Below, piece after piece: positions 10,742 through 22,329 of a stretch of 64,000 nt of DNA. The stretch is from the NCBI RefSeq assembly GCF_024763615.1, contig NC_077223.1, positions 98,270,627-98,334,626 of the forward strand. The letters are read 5' to 3'. Made by a program: the position numbers and the translations under genes. Below the pieces are notes generated by a model, which worked only from the letters and a program-made list of their open reading frames with translations, did not search any database and was not told the origin of the DNA. Position 1 is the stretch's first letter. Every line of letters begins with the position of its first letter. The stretch comes from Phlebotomus papatasi. Its lineage: Eukaryota > Arthropoda > Insecta > Diptera > Psychodidae.

Positions 10742-13130
10742 TTTGTAAATTCTATAAAGAATCTAGAATAAAATAGAAAGATATTATGAACAACAATATA
10801 TGTAATGAGTACAAGAATTAAATTTCCGAACTTATCAAAGAATTATATAAATACTTCATACGTCGAATGTGATATAGTTCCACTTTTTCTACTCTTCATA
10901 AAGTTATGCAAAATACGTTAAAATTATTAAAAAAAAAAAGATTGTCCTGGAATGTAAATACAAATAATATTGAATTACACCTTCTATGTAGATAAGATTT
11001 TTATAAATGTTGTATATAGTGTTCTGTTCATTATCATTTGTTTTATCATGTTAATGGGTTAAGTTATACCTGAAAGACTTGTAAATTATTAGAATTGATA
11101 CTTAAGCTATAAGTTATTGATCTGAACATTATATTAGTGCAACATCCCATGTAAACCAGAATGGTTAAATTAAAGATGTACAAATGTGAAAGAATCGGTT
11201 AAAATTCTATTAGCTATAATTACTTCAGTAAGATTATCTTTTTATGTTTAAGTCATCTTCGTTAAAACGACTACTAATTTTTAATGACTTTAGACGATTT
11301 AATATTTCATAATTGGAAAAATTGTGAAAATGTTAAACAGGGAAAATGTTAAACAATTCTGCGAGAGAAAATCATCTATGTTCATGGGCAGCAGAGAAGC
11401 TGAAAAGTACAAGAGATAAACCTCCTGCTGATTGTTAAAAATTCCATGAGCTGAACGTAATACTTTTATTGCACGAAGTCCAGTATTATATAGGAGAGTT
11501 GAGCCTAAGAGAACTTGCGCGCGAAGATGAAGGCAAAAGCAATGGAGATGGGAGGCTGAAAAAAAAAGGAAGAATTGAATGGTTCTTTTCTCATATCTGG
11601 CGCGTTTTCTTATTATTATATTCCTCTTGGTGGTGTATTCTCCACTCCCTCCTCCGCCTATCCTGCCCCTTTGCTCACCTCTCGCGGGATTCTGTGAGAT
11701 GATTCTTGGGCCTGTGTGTTTTATTTTTTTTTTTTACCTCTTCGGCTTGATTTTATGTTTATTCACTCTCCTCCTTGCATGTTCCTCTGACTTTTGTACA
11801 TTTTTCGTTTGAAAAATAAATTTCCAATCCGATGGCAAAAGGAGTCTGGGGGTTGAGCACCATAGTAAAAGAAGTGAAGAGATACAAGAAAACCTGTTTT
11901 AGGAATACATTTTGAACATTTTTATAGCATCATCCACTCAACGAATTCCATTTCTTGGCGATCAAATAATAATTGAATCCAAATATATTCTCTCCTTCCT
12001 TGCAGCAATGTCTCTCTTCTTAGTCTTGGTTCTTTTACATTTGGTTTTTTTTTATATACCATCAACTTTACCACATCTCAACTCTCATTCCCATTTCATC
12101 CTCCACATGGAGTCATCTTGTATACACTTTTCACCGGCAGAATTCTTTCTTTTGCCGTACATTTAATTTATACGTCTTATAATTTAAGAAAATAATCTCA
12201 CCAATAGATCAAGAACACCGTCCAAATGCGAAGAAATTGCTACGTGTTGACTGCATGAAAATGACCAAGGAGGAACTTTGCAAGAGGATTTGCCAACACT
12301 TATGAAATTTTCATCTTACTTTATTTCCAATTGTAATTTCAGGTATTAGAAAACTACATTTTAATGCAAAATAATAAAATTATTGAAGGGGTGATAAAAA
12401 TTGGTGATCAATGAAGAAATTTGATGTTATTAAAATTATTTCAATTCAATAACATTTACATTTAGAATTTCTTATTAATCTTTCATAACAATCATTTTCA
12501 TTATTAATCATTCTATATCATTATTGAGAACATTAAAACCTGTAGTAATTTTTTACCAAATCTCAATAAAAAGTAAGTATTTATTTAATGAAATCAATAA
12601 ATTTAAGAGTCTTTGCTGAGAATCCAATGAGAAAAGTGTCCAGTGAGAAGAGTCCAAAAAGCACTAAGTGTAACAAAATCCTTTGTGACAAGTTCTTTCC
12701 CAATCATTACCATACCTGAAGAAGGAGGAAAACCACTCCGAAACATCCGTTTTGAGAAAGTAAAGGAGAAGAAACCAAAGGTCATATCCGTGTTTCAATT
12801 ATTGCAATAAATTTAAGTTCTACTGATTTAAATTAATTTAAGAGTCTTTGGATTCGGGTTTAACTTCCGAAAAAACTCATCCTGATCCTTAAATCGCAAT
12901 AAAGGATCAGATAAGAAGGGGAATTCTGTAACGATATAAGAATCTCACATGACAAAATTTTCGTTGCAAATTTGAGAACAGGACATCATTAAAGTCCAAT
13001 GAGCATCAAATGGCCATTGCAAAGAGCTCTATGAAGCTCTTAGTAACTGATATGAATCTGATTTTCGATTAATTTTTCCTAATTTACCACATAAAATTTT
13101 TTAAATTTGTCATATGACATTGTCATATCG
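10742..13130. other. Gene-free stretch, partly T/C-rich
   Basis: No gene is supported. About 11480-11810 and 11900-12170 are T/C-rich with open frames (up to about 85 codons) made mostly of F, L, S and P. Such frames are expected from pyrimidine-rich DNA and show no family motif. Two short phrases (AAGAGTCTTTG) recur at about 12605 and 12841. Confidence 0.55.
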
Positions 13131-13133
13131 TTT

Positions 13134-13300
13134 CACTGAGAAAAAAATAGAGGGTGCGATTAACTTTTTTTCCTCATAACTTTAACACTTTTTAGGTGTA
13201 CAAATATGTCAACATTTTTTAATGTTAATTTTACACCTTTTTAAGGGTAAAATTAACATTTCCGGAATGATATTTTAACTTTTTCGGATTTCTCTCAGTA
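13134..13300 (+). mobile_element. MITE family B, copy 4 (internal deletion)
   Basis: CACTGAG start and family interior, but only about 167 bp long. It jumps from the first GGTAAAATTAACA directly to TTTCCGGAATG, skipping the CTGCAGTATTGATCC portion. Full copies carry GGGTAAAATTAACA twice, so recombination or slippage between these direct repeats explains the deletion. Confidence 0.85.
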
Positions 13301-13379
13301 GTGTACAGAATTCCTCTCCTGATCAGACCAAGATAATTTATCCAAAGATATTCTAATCACTGTTCCTAACTCTCAGTGT

Positions 13380-13905
13380 GTACATGGTGTCCCAATTGAA
13401 CTGTAACTTTTCAAGCCCAGTATTTATTTATATTATTCAAACTTAATTTTATTTGTGTATACGAGAAAAAAAGTCTGAAATATTTCAATATTTGAGGATC
13501 CATTTGAATTTTTTGACATAACCATCTTTGGCATAGACTACGGCCTGAAGTCTGCTGATGAACGCATTGAACGCTATTCGAACGTGAGTTTACGGAATAT
13601 GAGCCCCAGTCACAATGCAGAGCTAGCTCCAGCTCATCGACACTTTGGTATTTTTGTTGTCTTGGGCCCTGATATAACTAATTTATCCACTCCTTAGGCC
13701 CAGAACATGGAGCTCTATGCTCCCGTTCGCTCAATTGAACCAATACTCATTCCCTCTCTCTATGAACATCTCGTTGTGACCTCAATAGAAATCTTGACTT
13801 CTACATTTTTAGTCCTGGTCTTAGCCAACAAAATGCCGCATATGAAGAAATCGATCGGATTTACATCCAAGGGATCTTGTAGGCTGATGTGTACTTAAAT
13901 CTTAT
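13380..13905 (-). pseudogene. mariner-like transposase relic
   Basis: On the minus strand the text NPIDFFICGIL reads from about 13861 down to 13830. It matches the mariner signature SPDLNPxDFFLWG around the third catalytic aspartate (codon at 13850-13852). Further on, FISRLQAVVYAKDGYVKKF (about 13575-13515) matches the mariner C-terminus (FIxRLxAVIxAKGGHIE). Several frameshifts and stops separate these blocks, and the two upstream catalytic aspartates are not recognisable. GGTGTCCCAATTGAACTG near 13386 may be the terminal repeat beyond the 3' end. This is an old, inactive copy. Confidence 0.8.
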
Positions 13906-14029
13906 TTTATAGAAAAAATAGAAAAGAAGTAATGAAAAGGACTAACATAAGAGCATAAGTTTTCTCTGAATTTCTGTGAGCACCGTGAATAATATTGATA
14001 GCTTAAAGCCTCCTAACATTCCTTATTCT

Positions 14030-14517
14030 GGGATCAGGAATCTTCGTTTTTTCCATTTTGTTTTTTACACTTTTGTTTTTCCCAGTTTGTCTTTGGAATC
14101 TTTGTATTCGGTAATTTTTGTTTTTTGGAAACTTTGTCTTTGGAAATCTTGTCTTTCATACATTTTGCACAATTATAGGAAATTTTGTCTGTTACACATT
14201 TTGCACTAGTATATTTTATAACTTTCCAAAACACAGAAAATTTGCCTGTGCCTCAAAGGACGAAACTAAAAACTTTCCAAGACACAGAAAATTTCCACTT
14301 GCCCTAAAAGACGAAAATAAAAACTTAAAAAAAACCAATGTGATTTCATTATTTTATTTAATATAATATACTTGTTTAAAATAATATGAAAGACAAGATT
14401 TCCAAAGATAAAATTTCCAAAAAACAAAAATTACCGAAGACAAAGATTCCAAAGACAAACTGGGAAAATTAAAAGTGTAAAAAACAAAATGGAAAAAAAA
14501 CAAAGATTCCGCAAACC
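14030..14517. mobile_element. Foldback element with 9-bp target duplication
   Basis: The left arm (about 14030-14160) and right arm (about 14386-14517) are long inverted repeats of about 130 bp, rich in GTCTTTGGAAA/TTTCCAAAGAC phrases. The outer ends are GGGATCAGGAATCTT and AAGATTCCGCAAACC. CCTTATTCT occurs immediately outside both ends (14021-14029 and 14518-14526), a perfect 9-bp target-site duplication. Long arms plus a 9-bp duplication are typical of Mutator-like elements. The core holds two tandem copies of about 50 bp beginning ACACAGAAAATTT. Confidence 0.85.
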
Positions 14518-14861
14518 CCTTATTCTATTTCCCTACAAAAGTCAGGTTTTTATTTTAGTTTTTTTTCACAAACTTCTGAGTAATTCCTGTACTTATGCAC
14601 TGATTTAGACAAATATAGGTATTTTGGAAAGATTTCTAGTTCGACATGAAGAGATCGGTCAATACAAATACACATTCACTGCAACTGATCCAACCAAGGC
14701 TAGTCTGCCGTAATATAGAAGCGGCACTGTGTGTATACCTCAGGCACACAGAAGCCGAGGTATGAAGATGGAGGATCGCCTTGGTGGTTAAGGTAGAGTG
14801 CGTAATGGGCCCAAATAAGTTTCCTGGATCCAGCGGGAACGATAAAGCTTAGAAGACCCAT

Positions 14862-15110
14862 CACTGAGTGAGAGAAATCCGATAAAGTTAAAACAACATT
14901 CCGGAAATGTTAATTTTACCCTGCAGTATTGATCCGAAATAGGTGTAAATATTACCCTTTTTAGGTGTATTGGGGGTTAAAGTTACCCTTTTTCATGTTA
15001 ATTTTACCCTTAAAAAGGTGTAAAATTAACATTTAAAAATTTTGATATATTTTTACACCTAAAAAGTTATGAGGAAAAAAACTTAATCGTACCCTCTTTT
15101 TTTCTCAGTG
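14862..15110 (-). mobile_element. MITE family B, copy 5
   Basis: A complete copy of about 249 bp with CACTGAG and CTCAGTG ends and the CCTGCAGTATTGATCCGAAA interior, differing from copy 3 at few positions. A short stretch next to the right arm (AAAAAGTTATGAGG) lacks about 6 bases found elsewhere. Confidence 0.88.
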
Positions 15111-16950
15111 ATAGCATAGACAAATCTTAATCTTGGAAAGGTGTTTAATTTATCTACAGCTTATTATAACAATGTAAGTTCTTAGCGTTGCCGTAAGAGT
15201 CGCTGCAGAGGCTGCAGAGGTAATCCTATTGCGTCAGCATTTCGTTACGAAGAATCTTTGGTTCTATCTGAATATTTACTGTTTCTTAAAATACAAACAT
15301 TTAAGACTTATAGAACATGAGTGAAGTTCGTAAGGTTAACGCTATGGTCACTTTAGTCATAAAAATTTGTCCTGTGAAATCGAATAAGATTATTGGGAGG
15401 ATTCTAGCATGTTTTTATATATAATATATACGAGTATATTTCTCAAAAAAAAATCTGTCTGTTCTTCATTGAAAACTTGAGGAAATTTTCTTGATTTTCA
15501 GTGAAAATCTTGATGCCCTTCTGGCAATTGAAGAAAGTTATCCTCATCGGATGGTGTATTCTTATTTGTGGCTTCACACGAAGTCTTCTCAAATTTATGC
15601 TCATGTCCGTGGTTCTTCCATGTTGCTGAGTTTGCGATAAGCCAAGAGGGACTCATTGAAATTCCTCCGGTTCAATTCATCAGGCAGCAAAAGGTCTATA
15701 TGTAGCTTATGCACCAGTATGCTGATGAGGAGAACCAATTGCTGACAATCGAAGGCGGTTGCAGAATCACGAAAGTCACTCGCGTTAATTAATGCCCTGA
15801 CTAAAAAGTCCGCACAATTTTCTCTTACCACAACACAAATCCCCAATCATATACCCAAGCTATTTATAGCCAATTTCGAGTGAGCTTAATTGCCAGAGAC
15901 TGACTTCTTGTACACCATCGTCTCTCGGGGAGCGTCTTTCTATTGCTGCATTGGCATCTTGATGCAACCCATCGCCACTCAGTCGCCAATCTTCCCTCCT
16001 TTTGTCCATTTTTCCATCCTCAACTCCACATGCGATAGACACCAAAACCCAAACCTCTTTTGCAATATTCCCTCAATGGACAACTCTGCAAACGCCTAAA
16101 ATTGCGAGGGATTTTTGTCTACGGGGAAAATTGATTGTAATTTTGATTAATTGCATTATAATTTGAGCCTGTTTGAGCAGAGCACAAGAAGCTCTAGAAA
16201 GGAGGGGGACATTTTATGCAAAATTTCCAAACACATGGCAATCGATCTCTTGGACTTCGTCAAAAATGCCTCAACACGCACATTTTACAGATACATTAAT
16301 TTTATTCTTCACAATTATTAATTATTATGTTTAAGACGAGAAGCAGGGCTTAACATGGAAAAAAAAGTCAAGACGATAACATGCGTATTCGATATTCCAG
16401 GTAGTTACTCTTTCATGACAAAATTCCTAATTAGATTTAAGAGTCTTCATCAATATTCCTCTTTTTGCGTTGTCCATGAAGAAGAATGAAAAGAAATTCG
16501 TTGATTTTACATGTGAATTGCTATCTCCTTCTTTTGGTCTTTTAACACTAACGAATTACTTTGTATTCGAGAAAAAAATGAATTATTTCGTAATCAAGAA
16601 AATTGACTTATTGACGGATGTTCAGATGCTAGAGATTGAGAACTTCCTATGAGTTTAAATATTTGATTGTATTCTTTTTTTTACATATTTAAATGTTAAC
16701 CCATTAGATTCGATCATAGATCTGTTCGATATTTTTTTATATTCAGGATAATTGGAATATGATGTTCTATTGGAGCTGTATTATAAGATAAGCTATATCA
16801 TAAGAAAAACTAAGTTTTTTTTTTTAGTCAAACAAAGCATATCTGTTCGAGAATTTATGTGAAGTAAGAACACAGTTCAATTTGTGAGACCGAGGTAAAA
16901 TAATTCCTGCCTCCACTCAGAATCACATTAGAGACCTTTCGCTTATTATG
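15111..16950. other. Unique, GC-richer stretch without a supported gene
   Basis: About 15540-16120 is richer in G+C and free of recognisable transposons. Open frames up to 81 codons exist on both strands, but none shows a family motif. It contains a perfect MEF2-type site (separate entry). It could be a regulatory region or part of an unrecognised exon. Confidence 0.4.
15860..15869 (+). promoter_or_regulatory. MEF2-type consensus site
   Basis: CTATTTATAG matches the CTA(A/T)4TAG consensus bound by MEF2 MADS-domain factors. One such site can occur by chance in AT-rich DNA. Its position in a transposon-free, GC-richer island makes it more interesting. Confidence 0.25.
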
Positions 16951-16951
16951 T

Positions 16952-17275
16952 GAGTGCTCCATAACCCTATGAGCTATAATAATAATAACAATGGTGGCAC
17001 AACGTTCCATAGAGGAACTAGGCCTTCCCACAAGGGGAGTTCGGGACATCCATTATTATTTTTTCTTATACAGATACAAGGATGAGGTTGTCAGTTCTAT
17101 GCCCCGTGGAATCAATTGCAGTGAAGCTCACTGGATGCAATTCGAACACCTTTAACGCCAGAAAAATTCCTGGTGACCTAAAGGGGATTCGAACCCGGGA
17201 CACTTGCAGCATCATAGAGCGAGCGCTCTACCGCTTGACCGATTTGACCCATTGAGTGCTCCTCCCATGAGCTAT
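16952..17275 (-). mobile_element. tRNA-derived SINE with long target duplication
   Basis: Read on the minus strand, the element (about 17253 to 16978) starts with a tRNA-like head: an A-box region GTCAAGCGGTAGAGCGCTCG and a B box GGGTTCGAATCCC (about 17184-17197). An unrelated body follows, containing GGAAGGCCTAGTTCCTCTAT and ending in an ATT/ATA repeat tail. Flanks repeat the phrase GAGTGCTCC...ATGAGCTAT at 16952-16977 and 17254-17275, with a 4-base length difference. This is a target-site duplication, typical of LINE-driven insertion. Confidence 0.88.
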
Positions 17276-19582
17276 GGAGCTCATATAATAAATCGAATTA
17301 ATCGAATCACAAACTGATCAAATTTCAAGGCCTAAGGCTTGAGAACTAAAAATTAGGAACAGTTAAAGCGCCATCTAGTGTCAGTTTTCTTCCCGTAAGG
17401 GTACTGACGGAAAAATGTTTGGGAAGCTTTCATGAAAAATTCTTGAATGGTTCGAGAATAAAGAAAAATCAAAGGTTCCAAGGTGGCGGAAGTTACATCC
17501 TGTTCGAATTTCGAAGCGCTCAAGTGTCAAAATGTGACGGTCTTCACATTGTTGTGAGGAAAAAAATAGAACAACGCCGTCTACTGTTTTTGCCCCGGTA
17601 TTTAATCACTCCTTAATCACTGAGTAACTCTTTTGTCAGCTTTTTAGTGTGATATTTAATAAATTTTACCCACCTTGTTTGAAAATTTAGTATGAAAATT
17701 CGAAATTGAATTTAAATTTTTCGAATTCAACGACTTTTTGTGCAAATAGAGTTCCATTTACCTTTCATCCAAGACACTATTGGAGAATCAAAATCTACTT
17801 CTGTTTAGGCTCATTAAGGAGAAATGGTGTGTTGTACGGGATATTTGGTATTGTCTTTGGGCTAAATATTTGGCGGTAACCAGACAATCGTTGAAATGCA
17901 TAGGCAATAACCAATAACTAGTTTTGACTGACAAAAAATCAGGGAAATAAATACTTTTACAATTGTGAATAACGTAGGACTTAATGGGTTATGCCCTAGC
18001 CTAGACACACTTACAGCTTAAACCGAGAGACGACTTTATGGAAAATGATGAAAATGCACTTTAACCATTATTTCTAATATAATTCGCTAAGCTATCTCTC
18101 GGCTAATCCTCATGTCTGTCAAGGCCCTTAGACTTAAAAAGACATTTGATCCAAAATATTATTTCTTTTCCAATCACTCCAGTAATATTGAACTTTTCCT
18201 GAAGTCTCTCTTCCAAACGTTTAATTTATCCCAAAATATCAAATCACATCGATTTATGACTTAGATTGATGTTCACTTTAAATGAGATTTTTATCAAATT
18301 GATTGATGAAAGATTTCACCTGAAAAAAAGTACCATTAATTGGACTTCTCAATAGCAATAAAAGATGAGATTTTCTTCTTCTTCTGTCTACCTCTCAAAT
18401 TGTACAAATTTAATTAATTATCCAACACAGAGAGGGCAAGAGGAATTGCATAGTAGATTTTTTTTTCTGGGTGAAATTTGAGAGGAGTGTCTCGATGAAC
18501 TATAGAATTTTTGTGTGAGATGAGTTTGAAATTCTGTTGTGAAGATTTTTATTTATACTAATGACGCAATAAGATTTCTTTTTCCCTCTCTACCCAAAGT
18601 TCAAGTCACTCGGCGGATACACACGTTTCTTGTGGCTAACTATAAATAGCCTTTTAACAATATAAATTGAATAAAAGTGTTCAATTCCACCCAAGACACT
18701 TTAATGCCTGATTTGAAGGCACATGATGCGTGCTTTTGAGATGGAAGGAGGGCACCTATTCCGACAAGGAGAGATGTGTATTTCATTCCTGAACCATTAT
18801 ATCTCCATACTGACAGTGTTAATGATTGATCATAATGATGGGCCATCAAATTGCGCTCCACTCACACTGACTATATCTCCCGGAGATAGGATGGGGCGAC
18901 GTGGAGAAAAATGGACACAAGAGTTACCAAGAAAAATTTGAGAGCGTTGGTATCTCTTCTGTTTTTTTTTTTCTTTACTGCTTCCATCTTCTCTCCTCTG
19001 AGCATAATAATTCTCAAGATCTTGGCTCTGGCGTATCCACCTTCTTTTTTTTTGCTGCTGATTTCTCCATCTTAAAACATTCGCGAAAAACCGGTCCCGT
19101 CCAATGGATAAGCGCAAAATTCCACTCCACATCCCAAAAATCTCACCCATGTCCAGAGATATTTTTCTGTATTCACCATCCCAAAAATATGTCCACGTAT
19201 TCACGTCGCCCGTGTACCTCCCACCGTCCCTCGTTAGGTCTCAAAAAGCTTGAGATAAACCAATATGACTTTGGGGGATGCTCGAATAAATTAACAAATA
19301 AAAAAATAAATTCTTACGTAATAATATTTCTATATTACTGCTCGAAATCCATAGAGAGAGCAATAAACCCTCGATTTTTTTCACCTCTCAAAATTTCCAC
19401 TATCCACCCCCGGGGACCATTTTCTCAACATACCTTTACGTTTCAGACGATTTCAGAGAAATTATGTCACGATGTTTGTCCGATTTCTTATAAAACTGAA
19501 CCGGTTCCAATCGATTATGAATCGGTTATAACCGTTATAACCAATAGTTTATCTGAAACAAAAAATAATTCCATTACTTTTA
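17276..19582. other. Unique stretch, no supported gene
   Basis: Transposon-poor sequence. About 18590-19440 is GC-richer and holds the longest open frame in the window (232 codons, plus strand, 18901-19599). That frame is rich in F, S, H and K, has no family motif, and ends inside a repeat element, so I treat it as chance. A MEF2-type site lies at 18640. Confidence 0.45.
18640..18649 (+). promoter_or_regulatory. MEF2-type consensus site
   Basis: CTATAAATAG is a textbook MEF2 site and could also act as a TATA-like element. It lies in a transposon-free island, about 2.8 kb from the other perfect match at 15860. Confidence 0.25.
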
Positions 19583-19992
19583 GGGTAGAATCATATTGAC
19601 AGTAAAATGCTCGCCATAGCCTCATGGTATTTCGTTAATTTACGTATTTTCATTGAAATTCTTGCGCAAATTCTCAATTAGCGTGTTACCCTATATCTCA
19701 TATTCGGTGGCATTAGGCGAAAATAATATAAGAAAGTTAAAGAAATAAAACGAAAATTCGATAAATGGTGAGCAAAACAAACTGTAAGAGAAATCAATCG
19801 TACAGTTTTTTTTACTCACCGTTTATCGCATTTTCGTTTTAATATTGTTCTCATTTTCTTATATTATTTTGCCTAGTGCCACCGAGTATGAGATAAGGTA
19901 ATACGGTAATCGAGAATCTACGTAAGAATTGCAATGAAAATGCGTAAATTAACGAAATACGGTGAGCATTTTACTATCAATGTGATTCTGCC
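19583..19992. mobile_element. 410-bp hairpin (foldback) element
   Basis: The two halves are inverted copies of each other for about 185 bp each. Left phrases such as GTAAAATGCTCGCC, CGTTAATTTACG, CGAAAATTCGATAAA and TATAAGAAA reappear inverted at the right (GGTGAGCATTTTAC, CGTAAATTAACG, CGCATTTTCG). The outer ends are GGTAGAATC and GATTCTGCC. The centre is an ACTGTAAGAG...GTACAGT loop. No coding capacity. A clear target duplication was not found. Confidence 0.8.
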
Positions 19993-20640
19993 ATTAAAAA
20001 CTTTGGAGAATCTTTTTCGAGTCATTTATGAATCGGTTCAAATCGGTTGAGGAGAATCGGTAAACAGTAAATGATGCGAAAGTACTTTTAAGGACGAACT
20101 TTTGTTTCTGGGACGCTTTGCCAGCTCTTTTTCTTGTTTCATGAACTATTCCAAATCATTACTATAGAAGAATATGAAATTAAACAAAAACAATAATATA
20201 CAGGCCAATTTTCATCGACTGTTTTCGTATGTTTTCAATTTTACGATTTAAGACTTTTCCTTCGTTTTAAATGTATTTAAAAAGGTTTATTTGGTTTGTA
20301 TGGGCTTAAAAATATTCTTGTTTTGAATCATAATTGGATATTTGTTTCAAACAAATATCTAATTGACATATTTAGATTAGAACTTTAATCCTCTATAGCT
20401 CTATCAAAGATTATTTCACTTATTATATCCTATGAGAAATATGTATTTCAAGTTATTCGAAACATTCTTGTCAAACCTAAAAGCTATTTTTGGGTAGCAA
20501 AATCTCTTTACTACATCTTTTTTTTTTGTTTTGATTGAATAGAACAGTTTCAGCAGATTCAAATTATTCTGGAAACAACATGGAATGCGTAATATACAGA
20601 AAAAATATTTTGTAAAATTGTTCATAGTTAGTGACTTTCT
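19993..20640. other. Gene-free AT-rich stretch
   Basis: No gene and no transposon end seen. The phrase GAATCGGTTCAAATCGG at about 20030 echoes similar phrases on the other side of the hairpin element (about 19515) and at 40950-41060. Confidence 0.45.
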
Positions 20641-20822
20641 ACAGGGGATTTACGAGAGCTCGTAAATCGTATAATTCTCTAAAATTTTTCATAAAGTGTT
20701 TGTAACATGATTAGTTAATGAGCATTTTGTTTTTGTTCTTTTATGGCTCCGGTACATGTTTTAGATCGTTCAAATTTCATGAGATTAAAATTCATGTCCC
20801 TTTTTTTCATAAGATTTGCATA

Positions 20823-21034
20823 GGGGAAACTGGGGCACCACCAAACACGGGGTACCACCGAACACTGCGATTTTTTAATCAGATATTTGACTTCAGAGGA
20901 CAAGACTTACAGAAATTTATAGGCATTATAGGGATGCTTGTCCACTGAAGAAATGGTCGAGATAGTCCAAATAGTTTAGAAATAAAAATTAGTGTTTGGT
21001 GCTACCCCGTGTTTGGTGGTGCCCCAGTTTCCCC
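20823..21034 (+). mobile_element. MITE family A, copy 3
   Basis: A 212-bp complete copy with GGGGAAACTGGGGCACCACC and GGTGGTGCCCCAGTTTCCCC ends, TA on both flanks. It is nearly identical to copies at 8945 and 36154. Confidence 0.92.
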
Positions 21035-21251
21035 TAAGTCTATCCCACTCTTTTCAACTCAAAATTGGATTGAACTAAATTTAATTTGGTGTGATATTCA
21101 AAAGAAGAAGAAGAAGAGTGCGAAAGAGTAGGATAGTCATATACAAAACTTTTGAGAAAGAAAGGGATGTGAATTTTGATTTTATGAAATTTTCCTGATC
21201 TAAAAGGTATGCCGGAGCCATTACAAACATTTGTTCGTATATGTTTGTATA

Positions 21252-21487
21252 GGGTAAAGTGATACAAGTTGGTTGGACATAGTATTACAAGTTGGACAAT
21301 TGGCCGGTACAAGTTGGACATGGCTTTTTTCTTGATAAATACAGTACAAAATTTGTTTTTAAGCACAAAGAATCATATTATAAAACTAAAGCATTAAAAA
21401 TATACAAATAAAAATGAAGTACTGAATTTATCAAGAAAAAAAGCCCTGTCCAACTTGTACCATTGTCCAACTTGTATCACTTTACGC
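21252..21487 (+). mobile_element. MITE family L, copy 2
   Basis: A copy of about 236 bp with GGGTAAAGTGATACAAGTTG and CAACTTGTATCACTTTACGC ends, TA flanks, and the AAAAAAGCCCTGTCC motif in the right arm. It differs from copy 1 by a small duplication (GTTGGTTGG) in the left arm. Confidence 0.9.
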
Positions 21488-21700
21488 TACACAAATAAAA
21501 TGTTCTTAAAATTTTGCTATTTATTCAGAAACATTCGTCAGACAAACAAAATGTACGAACAAATGTTTGGAAAAGAGCAAATAATGCTCGTCGGTTGCTT
21601 TTGTTTCGAACAATGTTTGTGAAAAATTACAAACCTTTTCATGAACTTTTTGTTGGTTATACAATTTACGAACATTTCGTAAGTCTCCAATAGGAATTCA

Positions 21701-22329
21701 TAAACATTTACGAAATATTCTTTTCTATGGAATTTAAATATCATTTCTTTTCCATATTTTTTTCTCAGATTCCTTAAAATTTTGAGTGTTTAAAAATTTC
21801 CATGAAGTCGATCTTTGATAAGAATTTGAATTATTTTTAAATTTATAAAAAGTTAAATATTTTTGTTTTGGAAAATATTGAATTCATATATTTCATCTAC
21901 TTATCAATATTTTTTGAAAATTTTTACAAGCTTAAAATATTGATTTCTCACACAAATTTTACCAGATGTGGTAACTGTGAAAACATAACCAAGAAAACTT
22001 GAATTTTGTTGAAGGAAATAGTTTCCAAATTTAAACAAAAATATATAAAGTCCTTTAGTCTTGATTTTAATGAGTGAATAATTCCTTGCAATATAGGATC
22101 TCGTATAGAGGTTATGTCTTTTAAAATTTAATAGAATTATTTATGAGTATTATCAACTAAATCTCTTGTTTAAGAATTATTCTAAATTAAAAAATGTTTT
22201 ATATTCTTTCTATTAATCATATGAATAAAATATTTTAATTTCTTGATTTTATATCTTATTGTATGTTTATTATAATTTATATTGATTGAGATACTTCTCA
22301 ATTGATCAAAATTGATTCAATTGATCCTC
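21701..22329. other. Gene-free AT-rich stretch
   Basis: Very AT-rich, low complexity in parts. I see no gene, no inverted-repeat ends and no tandem array. Confidence 0.5.

Larger units (their letters stand above)
20645..21700. mobile_element. Family I inverted-repeat element, with two nested MITEs
   Basis: The left arm begins near GGGGATTTACGAGAGCTCG and the right arm ends near CGAACATTTCGTAAGTCTCC, which are inverted relatives. Deeper in, ATGGCTCCGG at 20742 and CCGGAGCCAT at about 21215 continue the inverted repeat with a shared AAATTTCAT-AGA-TTAAAATTC region. Multiple ACGAACATTTGT/ACAAACATT phrases are scattered in both orientations. A family A MITE (20823-21034) and a family L MITE (21252-21487) interrupt it. 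A related copy is at about 36690-37070. Confidence 0.65.

Noticed and set aside
17170..17253. A functional minus-strand tRNA gene
   Set aside because: It continues directly into a repeat body with an ATT tail and is flanked by a target duplication. It is a SINE.
18901..19599. The longest open frame in the window (232 codons, plus strand)
   Set aside because: The predicted protein has F-, S-, H- and K-rich low-complexity stretches, no recognisable domain, and ends within a repeat element (19583 onward). The same DNA is open for 124 codons on the other strand. Chance is more likely.
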